DNA of 64,000 nt from Aaosphaeria pasadenensis (lineage: Eukaryota > Ascomycota > Dothideomycetes > Pleosporales). Shown one piece after another: positions 44,293-56,296 of the stretch. The notes below the pieces were generated by a model. The model saw only the letters and a program-made list of their open reading frames with translations. It did no database searches and was not told the DNA's origin. The DNA is taken from assembly GCA_022813625.1 (NCBI GenBank), contig JAKLMB010000019.1, positions 682,001-746,000 on the forward strand, written 5' to 3'. The position numbers were made by a program, and so were the translations under genes. The number at the start of each line of letters is the position of its first letter. Within the stretch, counting starts at the first letter, position 1.

Positions 44293-44867
44293 AGCACGAT
44301 TCAATTGGTGTAGAATCACCAAGTATCCCACACATTTGTGCTGCGCCTACTCCGTACATGAGGTTCAATAGTTCAAATGTCCACCCTCCTGGACTTGGCC
44401 ATCCGCTGCCACTATCTTATTCGTTGTCCGTTGAGAGTATGAACTGGCAGTGAACATGTATCATGGATCTGTTGAGAACATGAACTGGCGGCGAACGTGA
44501 ACTAGTGATGAATACGTATCGTGCCTCTATTCAGAACATCAGCTCATATGAATGTGCATCATAATTCGTACCAATATTGCCAGGAGTTGCGTTCAGGTTC
44601 CATGGATCAGTGCGAAGATTGCCCTCGGTACTGGTTACCCCTGGAACGTAGACTGACTGCCTCAACAATTCACTACAATAATGAACCATTTCCTTGGGTC
44701 TTCTCACATGTATAGAAGAGGGCAAGCCGTCACCCTTTCAGTTCTGCACCAACATCACAACCATTATCACTCGACCACTCCTGCCAACACTGTCAACACT
44801 GCCAACACCAGATCCACTACACACCAAGCTTTCCAACTTGTCTAACAACTTCCCATCATCCCACAAA
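44293..44867. other. Intergenic with imperfect direct repeat
   Basis: Contains the NTH1 3' UTR, a TACTCCGTAC element (44348-44357) and a diverged tandem pair built on TTGAGA-N-ATGAACTGGC (44431-44471 and 44472-44500). The last 150 bp are C/A-rich and look like a leader for the following locus. Confidence 0.45.
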
Positions 44868-45600
44868 ATGGACTGAAGACTCGATCCAGTGGCTAACGTA
44901 GACTTCTTGGTCATATTTGACGAGCTTTTAGAATTCCTCGAGACTAGTCTTTCTCCTGAAGAAGCTTCGGCATTAGGCTTAACAACATCATTGACGACCA
45001 CGGTTCCAACAGCAGCCTCAATAACATCAGTTCCGCACTTGTCAGCCGGAGACATTGGCATCCTTTCCGGATACATCTTCATTGGCCTCTTTTGCCTCCT
45101 TTTCGGATACATTTTCAGAGTCCTCCTCCAACGAGTCTAAGAGATTGATCTATAGGTCCGTCAGAACCACGGGCGCCTTATCCAATGACAACATGCGAAG
45201 CCATTGAGTCAAGACCATCGACTCCCCTGCCGGTGACGATATCGGAGCTTCAAAGCCATCCAGACGCAGAAACTCTCCCTAAATGGTATGCTGAACCGGG
45301 TCCCGAACCGGGTTTCCAACGTCGCTCTAAAGAGGGATCCCTAACGTCTCTATGAATAGGTCTCCCGAAGGGGTTTGGAAGGGATTCCTGAGCGAGATGA
45401 CGCTCGCGGCTCGATCACTCAACCTGACTACAACGATATCGAGTCTGCGCCCCATTGGATTCGTGACACCATGAGTACATACGACGACGAGATATTTTCT
45501 CTTCGAGAAAATGAACGAGATGCAGGATATCGAGCTGCGAGCAAGGTTTCTACGCCATGAAGTTTGGGCTGCAGGATTCCGCATCCAGTCCGATACTTAG
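44868..45600 (+). pseudogene. Unresolved coding-like locus, possible pseudogene or unrecognised spliced gene
   Basis: I do not recognise the family. An ATG in a good leader context (44868) is followed after one codon by TGA. The same frame then stays open to 45140 (DFLVIFDELLEFLETSLSPEEASAL...). Coding-like sequence continues in other frames: FSESSSNESKRLIYRSVRTTG, then SRPSTPLPVTISELQSHPD and ETLPKWYAEPG up to about 45355, then DDARGSITQPDYNDIESAP up to about 45515, then RFLRHEVWAAGFRIQSDT ending at TAG 45598-45600. Possible splice signals exist (acceptors CTATAG near 45155 and GAATAG near 45360, each preceded by CTAAG/CTAAC; a good donor GTATGC near 45287), so some frame changes may be introns. 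The early TGA is not explained this way. Either a decaying gene or a real gene with a different start. Confidence 0.35.
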
Positions 45601-46325
45601 TAGACCTTTATGGCGCTGAGTATGTTATGAACATAGCACCTTGATGGGAGTCCATTGCCTTAGGCACCGAGGATTATGCCAGCTGGGTTGGCTCTGGGCA
45701 CTCTTGTCGGCGAGAATGGAGGACGGGATACGGGCCCGTAAGGGCCTTCGAAACAATTTGTTGGTCTGTTGTAAATTGCTTCTTTTTAGTGGTTTAGGGG
45801 CAAATAAAACTACCAAGACATACAATAACAATGCCGTGCATCTGGGCGTTTGTGGTCATTTTAAAGGGTTGCGATAAGGGATGTTTTGCTTTAGGCTTTC
45901 TGATTTTGTCATCTCAATAACACTTCTGTGCTTTCTCTTCAAAGCTCCCGTGATTTGGGCAGATGCACTAAAGGTGCTCACAGAGTTTTGCAGATATAAT
46001 TTGTCATCTCAAATCCTCTTGATTCTGTATCTAACTGTAATCTTCGAGTGGCTATCTCCAGTATGATTCCAGCACCTAGACTTACAGCAGCTGTTTGCCA
46101 TGTCCAATACTCTGCTTTCGCGCATTTATATACCTAGGTATGAGGAGATCTGAAGCCACATTGCGATGGATGAATAGTCATTTAATACACTACATCTATC
46201 TGAAGGGGATCACGACGGTCATATGTTACCATAAGAATATAGGTAATAGAGAAATGCTTTCAATATATGCATAGAATGGCAGTCATGAGTCTCCACACTT
46301 TTATTATCCGAAACACCAGCACTCT
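45601..46325. other. Intergenic, no gene seen
   Basis: AT-rich spacer at the 3' side of the GCL modifier gene. Contains a perfect TACCTAGGTA palindrome at 46131-46140. Confidence 0.5.
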
Positions 46326-47378
46326 TCATTCTCTCAGTTCTGCCACAGCGAAGTAGCCTTTACTCTCTACCACTCCTCTGTCCTTTACCACTGCTGTGTA
46401 TTTAACCACCCACTGAGGCTCCACATCTCCCTTGAGCCCATCTCCTGCGCTTTCACTGGCAAGGACCCCTACACCTTTCTCTCCAGATCCCAAAATCTCT
46501 CTCAGCGTGCCCCTTGGAAGCACGTTGGTGCAATCGTTGTGCGTCAATAGTTGAATGCCCTGCTGCTTCGCATAGAGGATCAATGGCTTCGGCACGACGC
46601 AGCAATCTCTCACGTTGATCTGGTCAACACTGGGCTTGACCTTGGTTTGTGGGAGGAACTTGGACAACCGCTGGACGCCGAACTCCGCAATTCCCAGATT
46701 CGACACAATCCCTTCCGCATGTAACGTCTCCAACGTCCGCCAGGTGGTCAACATGGTATCGATGTCCTCCGGTACTACCTCTGCATCCCCGCATCCATCT
46801 GAGTTCGCCGTTGATGTGTCCAGACCGGGGGTCGTAGGTTCGTCTATGTCGGAGTCTTCGTCGTCGGCGTCGAACGATATGCCCGGAAAGCTGACGATGA
46901 GTAGATCTATCGACGTGGTGCCAAGTTCCCTCAGCACGAGATCGATTGCCTCACGAGTCTCTATGCAGCGCCTGGTCGCAGGTATGTTTGGAAGGTAGAA
47001 CAGTTTCACGGTAATGTCGTAGTATTCGCGGGGTTCAGTGAGAGGTGATGGGGTATGAGTCGGTATGTAGAGTGTGGAGTCTTGCTGTGTTGTCCATGAT
47101 CGGAAGGAAGGTTTCGCTGGGGTATTGGGAGTGGAGGGGGCAGACGATGCGCCGTTGCTGAGTGTGCCGTTCTGAGGCGTCGAGGGCGATGACTGATGAG
47201 CTGTGAAGTTTGCGCGCAGTGAGGAGGTAAGTTCGGTATTTGATTTCTCGAAGGTTGGTCGTCGGATGACAGACGATGTGCCTGTGAGTATGTTTCTGTT
47301 ATCTGCACGTGAGTCTGGATGTAGAAATCAGAGCTGGATTGGATAATGGTCATACGAGGTTGAGAGCACGAGCTTCAT
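46326..47378 (-). CDS. Glutamate-cysteine ligase modifier (regulatory) subunit
   Basis: An aldo-keto-reductase-fold protein that binds the catalytic subunit of glutamate-cysteine ligase, the first enzyme of glutathione synthesis. Two exons: 47378-47356 (only 23 coding nt, MKLVLSTS) and 47295-46326, with a 60-nt intron (GTATGA...AACAG), give 330 aa. The start MKLVLSTSNILTGTSSVIRRPTFEKSNTEL resembles fungal GCLM. The barrel segments are ETREAIDLVLRELGTTSIDLLIVSFPG, LETLHAEGIVSNLGIAEFGVQRLSKFL, VDQINVRDCCVVPKPLILYAKQQGIQLLTHND. A fungal insert rich in Pro, Ser and Thr occurs at 40-75 and an acidic one near 150-175. As expected for this regulatory subunit, it does not preserve a clear reductase active site. 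It is divergent from APS1. Confidence 0.85.
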
Positions 47379-47825
47379 TGTGAGAGTCTGTGAATCCTCT
47401 GGACCCTTTCACTCGGTGAGATTATCTATACGGGTATTGTAGCGGCGCAGAATGGTAGGGAGGTGGAGAGTATAATTCTTAAGAAGAAGTTGAGCAGATG
47501 GAAGTGCTAAGAATGAACGTTTGTCAGCCGTCTTTGCAGCAGCCACACTCTAGTGACAGACAATTTGCGGATGGTTTAGCACGGTTTCCGACGAATCAAG
47601 TGTTGATTTGTATTATGTATTCTTGTGATCACAATGTCTTCAAACGTCTTGGAATAGTTATTTGAAGTTACTGTATCAAGATGTAATCAATAGAGAGATA
47701 GAGTGTTACACGTACCGCGGGGTGAACGGCGGGGGAAATGCGCGTGCCAAGATGCCGATCCTAAAGCTGTCTGGATCTCTTGGGCGAAGAATGAACCTCA
47801 TCACTTAAATCACCCTTTCAACGTC
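47379..47825. promoter_or_regulatory. Shared divergent promoter GCL modifier/APS1
   Basis: 447 bp between the two start codons. No strong TATA box is visible. Whether the pair is co-regulated is not evident. Confidence 0.5.
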
Positions 47826-48544
47826 ATGGCCATCAAGTAAGTCACAACCCTTCACAGAAGGGATTTCACGAAATCTAACATGCATATTATTTAGATACCT
47901 TATTCTGCTCTCGCGGCAGGGCAAAGTTGTACGTCCAACCTTGATACCCCTTCCCAGCCACCGCTGACTCCCAATAGCGCCTTGCGAAATGGTTCACCAC
48001 CCTCGCCCCCAAGGACAAAGCGAAGATCGTGAAGGACGTCTCACAACTCGTACTCGCTCGACGAACTCGGATGTGTAACTTTCTGGAATATAAAGGTCAG
48101 CGAGCTCGACAGGGGGGTCTCGACACACAGCCTGACAAATTCTTCCAGATACCAAGATCGTCTACCGCCGATATGCATCACTCTTCTTCATTGCTGGCTG
48201 CGACTCCACCGACAACGAGTTGATCACCCTGGAGATCGTCCATCGATATGTCGAGCAAATGGACAAATACTACGGCAACGTGTGCGAGCTGGACATCATC
48301 TTCAATTTCCAAAAGGCCTACTTCATCCTCGACGAGCTGCTCCTTGCCGGAGAATTACAGGAGAGCAGTAAGAAGAACGTGCTTAGGTGTATAGGTCAAC
48401 AGGACAGCCTCGAGGATATGGAAGTAAGTGAAGCTTGATCGGTCATCACAAACCCAACCTTCGCGTAGCCTCCCATGGCCCGGCATAGCTGACGTGCGCC
48501 TACCTCGTCAGGCCGAGGACGACATCGTCACCAAGATCATGTAG
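47826..48544 (+). CDS. APS1: AP-1 clathrin adaptor complex sigma subunit
   Basis: The small sigma chain of the heterotetrameric AP-1 adaptor, which sorts cargo between trans-Golgi and endosomes. Five exons: 47826-47836 (11 nt), 47895-47928, 47978-48095, 48149-48423 and 48512-48544. Introns are 58, 49, 53 and 88 nt. Joined length is 156 aa, which matches the family. The chain reads MAIKYLILLSRQGKVRLAKWF, LVLARRTRMCNFLEYKDTKIVYRRYASLFFIAG, ELITLEIVHRYVEQMDKYYGNVCELDIIFNFQKAYFILDELLLAGELQESSKKNVLR, ending EDDIVTKIM. The RTRMCNFLEY and FIAG-C-D elements favour AP-1 sigma over AP-2 sigma. Confidence 0.95.
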
Positions 48545-49843
48545 ACGATGGCTTCTCGTCTGATACATGCGGCATGCGATGTACATATGCGATACGACCG
48601 ACATTGGTTCCGCCGTCGCCGTCCGTGGTCCTCTTTGAATTTAGCGCTAATCGTATACCCGTTCCATCATCCAGGACGCAGATGCCTTCAATGATAGACT
48701 GAAGCAAAGTGGTATGCTTTGAGCGAAGCCGACCACGATTTTGTTGGTTTTGCATTTCACGGAGTTCAACGATTAGGCGTTATTTGGCATGTGTTGCAAT
48801 GCGATATACCAATTTCGCTTTACGCATTCTGTTTGCACTGAACAAAGCTACGAGCACGGGAAATGAGCAGTCGGAATTGGGTGTTTGCGGATTCGATCCG
48901 ACCACGCCACTGGAGAACGCACTAGCTGCTGTCTTGCCTTGCAGAGCAGACAGCGCTGGATGTACTCTTATTGAACAAAAGACACTGTTTCCTGGACTAT
49001 TGGGCATCGCCCAAGAACTAGGTATTCTCTCAAGAGCACAAATGAGACTCGAACGTGATTTCACATGTCATGCCATCGAGACTTGCTTTTTTGACTCATT
49101 TCTTCTTCTGTTGCTCTCGGCTTACCCTTCCCCGCGTTGTTTGACTTACACCACAGAGATGCATTGCCCTTCTTTTATATTTTGCATGAATCAGTGTTCG
49201 GTGTCGATCATCTGAAGCAGGCAACAGCGCATGCTGTCGTCTTGCTATTGTATTGCTCATGCCCGACGCCTGGTTGGCTGGTTGGCTGGCTGCAGCGTAT
49301 CTACCTCCCCAAGTGGTCACCCACTCTACTAACTTCCCGGGTTTACTAACACTCGATCACGACTGACTTGATATTAACCTACTGATGCTCTAGTAACAAA
49401 CTCGACACCAAATAGACACCTCTAGAGCTCCCATTCGGTCGGCATGCACGATATCGTTGGCCACGATGAAGAGGTGGATAATGACCAATCAGCGTGGAGC
49501 TACGCGCACGACGCCAAGCTTGGACAACGACACCTCCGCTTGCGCGCGGTCAACACATCACCAGAGCCGGCCTGCCCTCATCACCTCTACATGTTTATAC
49601 ACCATCGATCTCCTGCCTGCTAGACCACCGTCTAGTCGAGCAAGTCATTCTCCCTGTCTCATCAGTCGAGCGAAAGCGTCGATAACAGCTTACACCAGCT
49701 TGCGCAAGGCCCCCTCCGAGTCACGATACAACGGAGCACCCGCGATAAGCACCAACACTTGTTAAGAGACCATCAGATCTGTCTCGGATCATTGTTGCGA
49801 CCGCGACTTTCCATCAGGCAACTTTTTCTATACATCTGGCACC
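48545..49843. other. Intergenic; long MAF1 upstream region
   Basis: 1.3 kb between APS1 and MAF1 with no supported gene. A TGGTTGGC repeat lies at 49271-49292. The stretch from about 49450 to 49843 is likely MAF1 5' leader. A GATTCGATCC sequence at 48892-48901 resembles part of a tRNA T-loop, but no cloverleaf can be drawn around it. Confidence 0.45.
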
Positions 49844-50933
49844 ATGAAGGTATGTATTGCAAGGATAGGGACTGTGGAGCGGTGAGCTGACGATGACCTG
49901 GCAGTACCTCGATCTATGTGCCCTCCATGAGGTTAACCTCGCCCTCAATTTCGACACGCAAGATTCGGCAATCATCGGAGGATGCGACCTCTATACAACG
50001 AAAGCCGCGGGCGGGGACAAGAAGTTGTACAAGCGCATAGAGAAGACCCTGGAGGACAGGCACAGGGATCTCCTCAGCGCGGTGGCCGATATGTCGCCAG
50101 AGTCTGCCGCAAAGTTCACGGATCAGATCAACCTCGAGCGTAACACACCCTTTGGCAGCTTCAACGAGACATCAAACCGCCATACATTCGCGTACTTGAT
50201 CGCGACGCTCAATGCCACCCATGTCGATTACGATTTTGCGAACACGCTCAATCCCGACGAGTTTGGCCGGGAAACAAAGAAGAGTTTCATGCACAAAGTC
50301 GATATGACAATGTACTACCTTCGGCCACAGATCTATTCCCAAGGTCTTCCGGCGGGTGCTGTCACTCCTTTGGGTTCGCCCATCTGGAGCCCCCGGTCGT
50401 GGCAATTGGTTGACAGCGAGATGGACATGGAGGAGTGCGAGTATTATGTCTGGCAACCGTCTGACGATCCATTTGCCGACGATGGCGCTATCTGGAGCCA
50501 TCACTTTTTCCTGTATAACAAGGATCGCAAACGTGTTTGCTACTTTTATCTGCGCGGCATCAGTGCGCTTTCCAACAGCCCGACACCGGCCATGTCTCTC
50601 ATGTCGAAGCTCAAACAGCATGAGGCTAGTAGCAATGCTGGGTCTCGAAAGCGTGCCGAGTACTGGCTTGGTAGCCGGGCGAAACGTGGCCTCGAGGCCT
50701 ACGGCGAGAGCGACGAACTCGACAATATGGTCATTGAGCACCCCGAGGATGTTGTAGACGCTGAAGATGTGCCCGATCTTCGCACTCGTGAAGCCAGTCA
50801 CGGCTTCGATTACTGTTCCTCGGATGACGACAGCGATGTCGAGTCATACCTAGACCGCGAGCGCCACCCGAAGAGGCGGAAGAGCTCTGTGCGAACTCTT
50901 AGTGACCATCTTGCCGAGCAAATCACCATCTGA
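49844..50933 (+). CDS. MAF1: MAF1, repressor of RNA polymerase III transcription
   Basis: Maf1 binds RNA polymerase III and represses tRNA and 5S synthesis under stress and starvation, downstream of TORC1 and PKA. Two exons: 49844-49849 (only MK) and 49905-50933, with a 55-nt intron (GTATGT...GGCAG), give 344 aa. The N-terminal block YLDLCALHEVNLALNFDTQDSAIIGGCDLYTTKAAGGDKKLYKRIEK is diagnostic, followed after a variable linker by the B/C blocks (RHTFAYLIATLNATHVDYDFANTL and DMEECEYYVWQPSDDPF with SHHFFLYNKDRKRVCYFYLRG). The C-terminal tail is acidic, then basic (RERHPKRRKSS), a likely nuclear localisation signal. The ATG is followed by the intron after just two codons. Confidence 0.96.
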
Positions 50934-53733
50934 GACATCTTTACTCAATGGCTTCCTTTTACTGACACTTCAACGTGATCAAGTCCGGTTGGTACTTAAC
51001 AACTAACGACCGCTTTAACACTCCTTCTCCTTTGTAAAGCACTGGTACGGCGTTCTGAGGGCAATGCTGCATTTTCCGGATGGTCTTGAGCGTGACGGCC
51101 ACAGGCGTAATCGGTTGGTGGGAGCGATACGATGCGCCGTGAGATGTGATATGTCACTCGAGATACCCTTTTCCTTTCCTTTTTTCTTGGTTGTCTTTTT
51201 TTAGTTCAAACTCTTCTATTTCCCCAATTGACTACAACAGGCCCTTCTCTCCCTGTTTCTCTCTTCTCACTCTCCACCTTTCCTTTCATGCTATGCTCTG
51301 TTCAGTCCATCCCCCTTTCGACATGCCTAGTTGAACTTGTAATTGTTCTTATCTGCAGAGTTTGTTCTACTTTTATGCGCGGGCAATGATCACTTCACGA
51401 ATGAGAGAGAGAACTCGAGGCAACGCGCCACTAGTTGTATGTACATGTTCAGTAATAGTTAGTCCTGCATGGACATGCAATGTTTATGAGATACGCTTTG
51501 AACTCTACGCCCAGGAGGTTACGTTTCTACCTGTGAGGTTGATGTGATCGAGCCGCATGGCATGCTTCGATACTTGCTGAGGGTGTAGGTCACAGAGTAC
51601 ATCCAATGTGTATGTATAGTCTCCAACCCTCATTCGATCGCGCCGACTTCCTGTAACCCGGCGTCTGGCTCGAAGGAAACCATTTCCCGCAAACAAGCAG
51701 GAGTGCAGTAGCAGAGCACGCAAATATAGAAACCAACCAACTGATCCTACAATCTGCATTCACCAACCCAAGCCAGAGAAAGAACAAGAAACTCAAATCG
51801 CTAAATCCTATACATATGCAAGAGCAACGATGTGTGGTCAGCGACAGCAGTAACTAACACCAGCAGCAGCAGTAGTGGTAGAAAAATGCATGATCCATCA
51901 CCCACATCTCGCATGACCGCCCAAACCTAGTTTCCCAGGCTCTCATCCCCCATTCATTCGACTACACAGGTTACGCTCAATCAACGCAGGGCAAGCGCAG
52001 AAAGCATCGCATCGCAGGGGAAACCCGAACCGACGATTCGACACCACTCGCAGCGAAAGAGCCATGATCGCCGTGTTGGTGGCTGGCGCATCGGCTGGCT
52101 GCTTCCTCGAGACGTACACACAGCTACGTATAAGGCATGTATCGTGACTGGCCGACGACGTTGCATGATCCCTCGCCGTATATGCGCGTATGTGTCAGCA
52201 GTTCTAGGAGGAGGGGATATTCACCGATTGCGTTCGCTTTCGCACTGCTTATCCTGCAGGGAATCTTAGCTTCGCATGCCCTGCTCGCCTGGTCTCGCCT
52301 GGCCTGGCATGCCTGATCGCTTGAGAGACCGATCGTTGGGGCGCGCTTGCGTGCAGGAAGGGGGGGAGTTGCAGTGTTTGCTTCTCTTCTCAGCTGGGGT
52401 GGTGGGCCGAAAGGTTCGAGGGCGAGAGCGAGGGTTGCTAACGTGAGAATTGCCGCGCAGGTTCCTCGTACATACAGGGAGGGGGTAGGCAATCAATCGT
52501 GTGTGTATATGCTGATAAGACAAGAGAAGGGGGTCTTTAACCAGGTAAAGATGGAAATGTACTGTATGTCTAAGGAACAAAATGCAATGTACGTGACTTG
52601 ACTGAGATCTAGCGCTTAGTAGTTACATGCCACGAGTAGATCATGCATAGTTGCGGGGATATGCCCATGTTGAATCTCATCGACGACGACGAGTTTGTCT
52701 CGCAGTTGCTGCTCGCCCCGGACATTCCAAATTCTAACTGACTTTATGTGAGAAAAAAACTCGGTAATTACTACCGTCTCGGGGCCTCACAAATCGAAGT
52801 TTGACGCAGCACAGTAACCTAGTTATTTTGTCCTAAGATGGTCGTTGGTCGGTGATTTGAATATCATATGAGACCTTCAGCCCTAGATCTTTGATAAGCG
52901 ATGGATCGGGTTGCCCTGCCGCCCCATGTCTGGCTACCGCATGAATGAGAAAGGCTGCGCAAAAAGTGAAACCTTACTGCCGGAGCGGAGGGGACCTGAC
53001 AGACGGGTTTTACAATGCGAGCGAGATTGCGCAGTACTATCCTGACGGGACAATGTTACGTGTTTTGGGAGATTGAATGAAAGTATGGTGATGATATGGC
53101 TTCAGAATATGTGTACATATTGCGCAAGAGAGAGGCAGGGTGATGTTTCTATAGGTAGTATAGTATTATTGATTTCAATCCCGATATAGTTAATTAGATT
53201 CAATTATTCTAGTCCGATTAGGTACGATTTATTTTGATACGGACCAAACATCATGCATTTACATGAGAAGATACATCTTGTAGTCCATTGCTGTCGTTAG
53301 ATTGATCACTAAGAGAAACCCCCATGACAGCATATTTGGCTATGGGTATGTACATATGAATTTATTTTGTTATACTTGACACTGTGCAACTCCAACACAT
53401 CGCTGAGTTACAATCCATAACGTGATCCTCTCACAGATCCACCACGTTGTCCGTCCAACGACATCATGGATATCTTCGGCACTCACAAGCACCACCTCTC
53501 TTCCCCCACACGACCAACCCTTCTCGTGAATGATTAAAGTGCGAAGTTCCGCATTATCAGATCTCTTGTCCTGAATTTGATCTAGGAGGTGGTGATGCGA
53601 GTTGGAGTCAGACCGCGATCCTTCCTTCCTCCAGGTGCCCGCAGTCCACTGTGGGGTTTCCAAGTTCTTTCGTATGTAGGTAGCGTAGGCATCACAGCGG
53701 GAACCAAATATACACGCCACGCTACATGGGAGA
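50934..53733. other. Large intergenic region, no gene supported
   Basis: 2.8 kb. MAF1 3' UTR, then low-complexity DNA with a CAG tract (51861-51875), CGCCTGG repeats near 52284-52310, and AT-rich DNA around 53150-53240. An open frame on the minus strand at 52124-52492 looks like a signal peptide but has no ATG (see rejected). Confidence 0.45.
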
Positions 53734-55460
53734 ATGTCGAGAAAGATGGGGAGAGAGGGGGGATGGTGGTTACATAAAAGCCTGAACGCGGAATTCGGGG
53801 AGAGATTGATTGTATGTAGTCATTCTTTGCTACAATCCTATCTGTTACTATCTACATCGTTGTCAACAAACAAAGCCGTAAAAACCCCCATTGTGCCGCG
53901 ATCCAATCCATCCCTCTACACGGAGCTCCTCCGGCGCATTGTCGAGGCCCTCCCCCTGAGCTCGCACCTCAACTTCGCCTGTACGTGCAAGTTCATCCTG
54001 GAGGGGAAGAGTGGGAGAGGGACGTTTCTGATCTCGTTGATTGACGTCAGGGCAGGCATGTTCGTTCATTCGAGGAGTGGCGGGACCGCGAGCCGTTCCA
54101 GCAGGTAGTGGAAGACGTTCAATCTCCAGCACCCGCCCGACAATGAAGATCAGAGCGACCCCATCCCCTTCCAATTCCGCGGGGGCGAACTCTCCGTCTC
54201 CTTCGGTTTCCTCAAGGCGCTTCTTTCTCGCAAAACTGCCGCGTCTGTCCGACTTCAAGACGGTGGGCTCGCTGCCAGGACGAAGGGTCGTTTCCTGGAC
54301 TGGTTCAAAGTGTCTTGATCCAAGGGGACGAGACGCTCGTGCCGGGCTTCGGGGAAACGAAGAACGTGGCTTTGGGTGTTTTCTCGTCCACTTGGATGGA
54401 TCCGCAGGGTAAGGCAAGGCTCGCGCCGCATTTCCTCGCAGATTTGCTACATCTTCCAAAGATTGAGTACATCTATACGAACGATCTCGAGTCCAGGGAT
54501 GACGACGTTGACAACGACATTGAATGGGAGAGCGTCATCGGTAAGGGAACCTCAAGCAACCAACACATGTTCCTAGACGACTGCGGTGAATTGCCAGGAG
54601 GGATACTGAGCGCTCTCGGTGAAGCACCGCAGAGGCTCATGTCCATGTCGTTCCGAGGGGACAGCAAGTCGAAGGGGAACCTCGACAGCTTCGACATGCT
54701 CGTCTAGGGCTTGGTTAAGGCACAGAATGAATTCCTAGAGTATTCTATGATTTGTGGGTACACGCCTACGAATATATACGACCGCATTCACGGATGCCGA
54801 TCTAGCACGTTCTGTCCTGGCGAGTTAGAGGGCAAGGAGAAGGTGTTGAAGAATCTGACACTTGATTGGGAAGATATAGAAATGGAATTCGGGGGGTACG
54901 AGAACATCGACACTGAAGAGGAATGGAAGGGCTATGCGTCCAAGTACTATTCAAGAAGCCTCGAAACCGTGATTCTAATCGACTTTGTCTATTTCGAGGG
55001 AGATGGGGAAAACAGGGATCGTGATGATCTGGAGAAGGTGGAAACGATGCTCATCGCCATGATCGAGTCAAAGAACTTCCCCAAGCTAAGGCCTTCTATC
55101 TCAAGGAGTGCGAAAGGGGGCGGGACACCTCGTTGCAATCGATCGCGAGATCGCATGATAGGGGTTCAAAAGCTCATGAAGCTGTGCACAAAACATCACA
55201 TTGACGTTCGTATAGTCACGAATCAAGCTAAGCCGCTGCATTCAATAGAGGTCCCCGAGGCCCTCGATAAGTACGATTTGATCACAGGGCCGTTCGCGGG
55301 GAAGAGGCCATACGACTACGTATTCAATGTCTACAGTGGGCGCAGAGAACACCCCAGATGTGGGAACTGCGGATCATGGAAGTCGTGCTACAGGGTCTAT
55401 ACAAAAAGCTATGTGATTCAATTGCCAACAAAAAGGAGACAGAATCATGAATCATCGTAG
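53734..55460 (+). pseudogene. Decayed F-box-type protein gene
   Basis: The reading frame is broken repeatedly but successive pieces are protein-like and colinear. An F-box-like start lies at about 53900-53985 (SLYTELLRRIVEALPLSSHLNFACTCKFIL). The same frame meets TAG at 54106-54108, then continues (WKTFNLQHPPDNEDQ...GRFLDWFKVS) to TGA at 54316-54318. A shift to the next frame continues with GDETLVPGFGETKNVALGVFSSTWMDP to TAG at 54705-54707, then KAQNEFLEYSMICG onward. Near 55085-55150 another frame carries the better sequence (KAFYLKECERGRDTSLQSIA) before the first frame resumes and ends KYDLITGPFAGKRPYDYVFNVY...CGNCGSWKSC. So it has two TAG stops and at least three frame changes, too many for introns alone. 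The function of the ancestor was probably F-box-like; I cannot name it. Confidence 0.65.
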
Positions 55461-56261
55461 GCGATATTGTTGAGGTACGGCTACTGTTGCGGCAGGTTAT
55501 CGACGGTCCACGGTGGGGGTGAAGGTTTATCCCAGACAAAGACAAAGGCATGTCTGCTCAGTACGTGAAGGGGCTACGTTCCAGGACAGCCAATAGGAGT
55601 GAGCGAAAGTAGAGGTGAACAGAGGTGTTTGGCGTTTGGTGAAGGCGTAGATTTAGAGTATGTGGCTTGCGTATGGAAGTCCCATGTGGCCTGACTTGAT
55701 GAATGTCAAGTTGTCACCGACGGGTAAGAGCCGAGTATCAACCAGTGATGGCTTTCGATTGTTGAGAGCGCATCGTAGATTGGTGAATTCTGGGCTAGAG
55801 CCGCCCACCCGCATGATCGGCTGAGAGGAAGTTCTTTGTTGGCTGCGAAGCGTTGAATGCTGATGTTTGGTTCAGCTGGGGAAGGTCAGAGTGGGGGTGT
55901 ACTATGTAGTGAATCTGTATGCTGTCTGGCCGGATAGGTTAGCAGTACCTGGAAGCGTACCGAGGATCAGAACGTCGGGCCCAGCCGATAAGAGATGGCT
56001 TTTCCGAAAACGGACATGATATAATGCCTCATGGGGACTGGAAGGCTTGTGGCTTGCTTGACAGTGAATGAATGGATTGCGAATTGTTTGGTTGCGGGGG
56101 AGTTAGTGGCTTTGGTAAGTTGAGGTTGAGGACGGGCTGGGGTGCAGAAACCAAGATGGTGGATGGGGAGGGACGGCTGCACGACGGAGCGAGGCGGATC
56201 AGCGGGAGCGAAGGCGAGAGGCTGTTGCTTTTTGGTTCTGGACAGACAGCGGCACGTCAAT

Positions 56262-56296
56262 GTCGAGGGTCGAGGGTCGAGGTCGAGGGTCGAGGA
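56262..56296. repeat. GTCGAGG tandem repeat
   Basis: Four to five copies of GGTCGAG with small spacing variation. Confidence 0.8.

Noticed and set aside
47006..47353. 115-codon minus-strand frame over the GCL modifier 5' end
   Set aside because: It is a shadow; the correct frame splices MKLVLSTS to NILTGTSS and runs through this region without stops.
48880..48910. GATTCGATCC resembling a tRNA T-loop
   Set aside because: No 5-bp T-stem, no A-box at the right distance and no acceptor pairing on either strand.
48709..49215. 168-codon plus-strand frame between APS1 and MAF1
   Set aside because: Begins with GTG, has no recognisable domain, and codon content looks non-coding.
52124..52492. 122-codon minus-strand frame with a signal-peptide-like start
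   Set aside because: It starts at TTG directly after a stop codon, has no ATG until near its end, and no upstream exon could be found.
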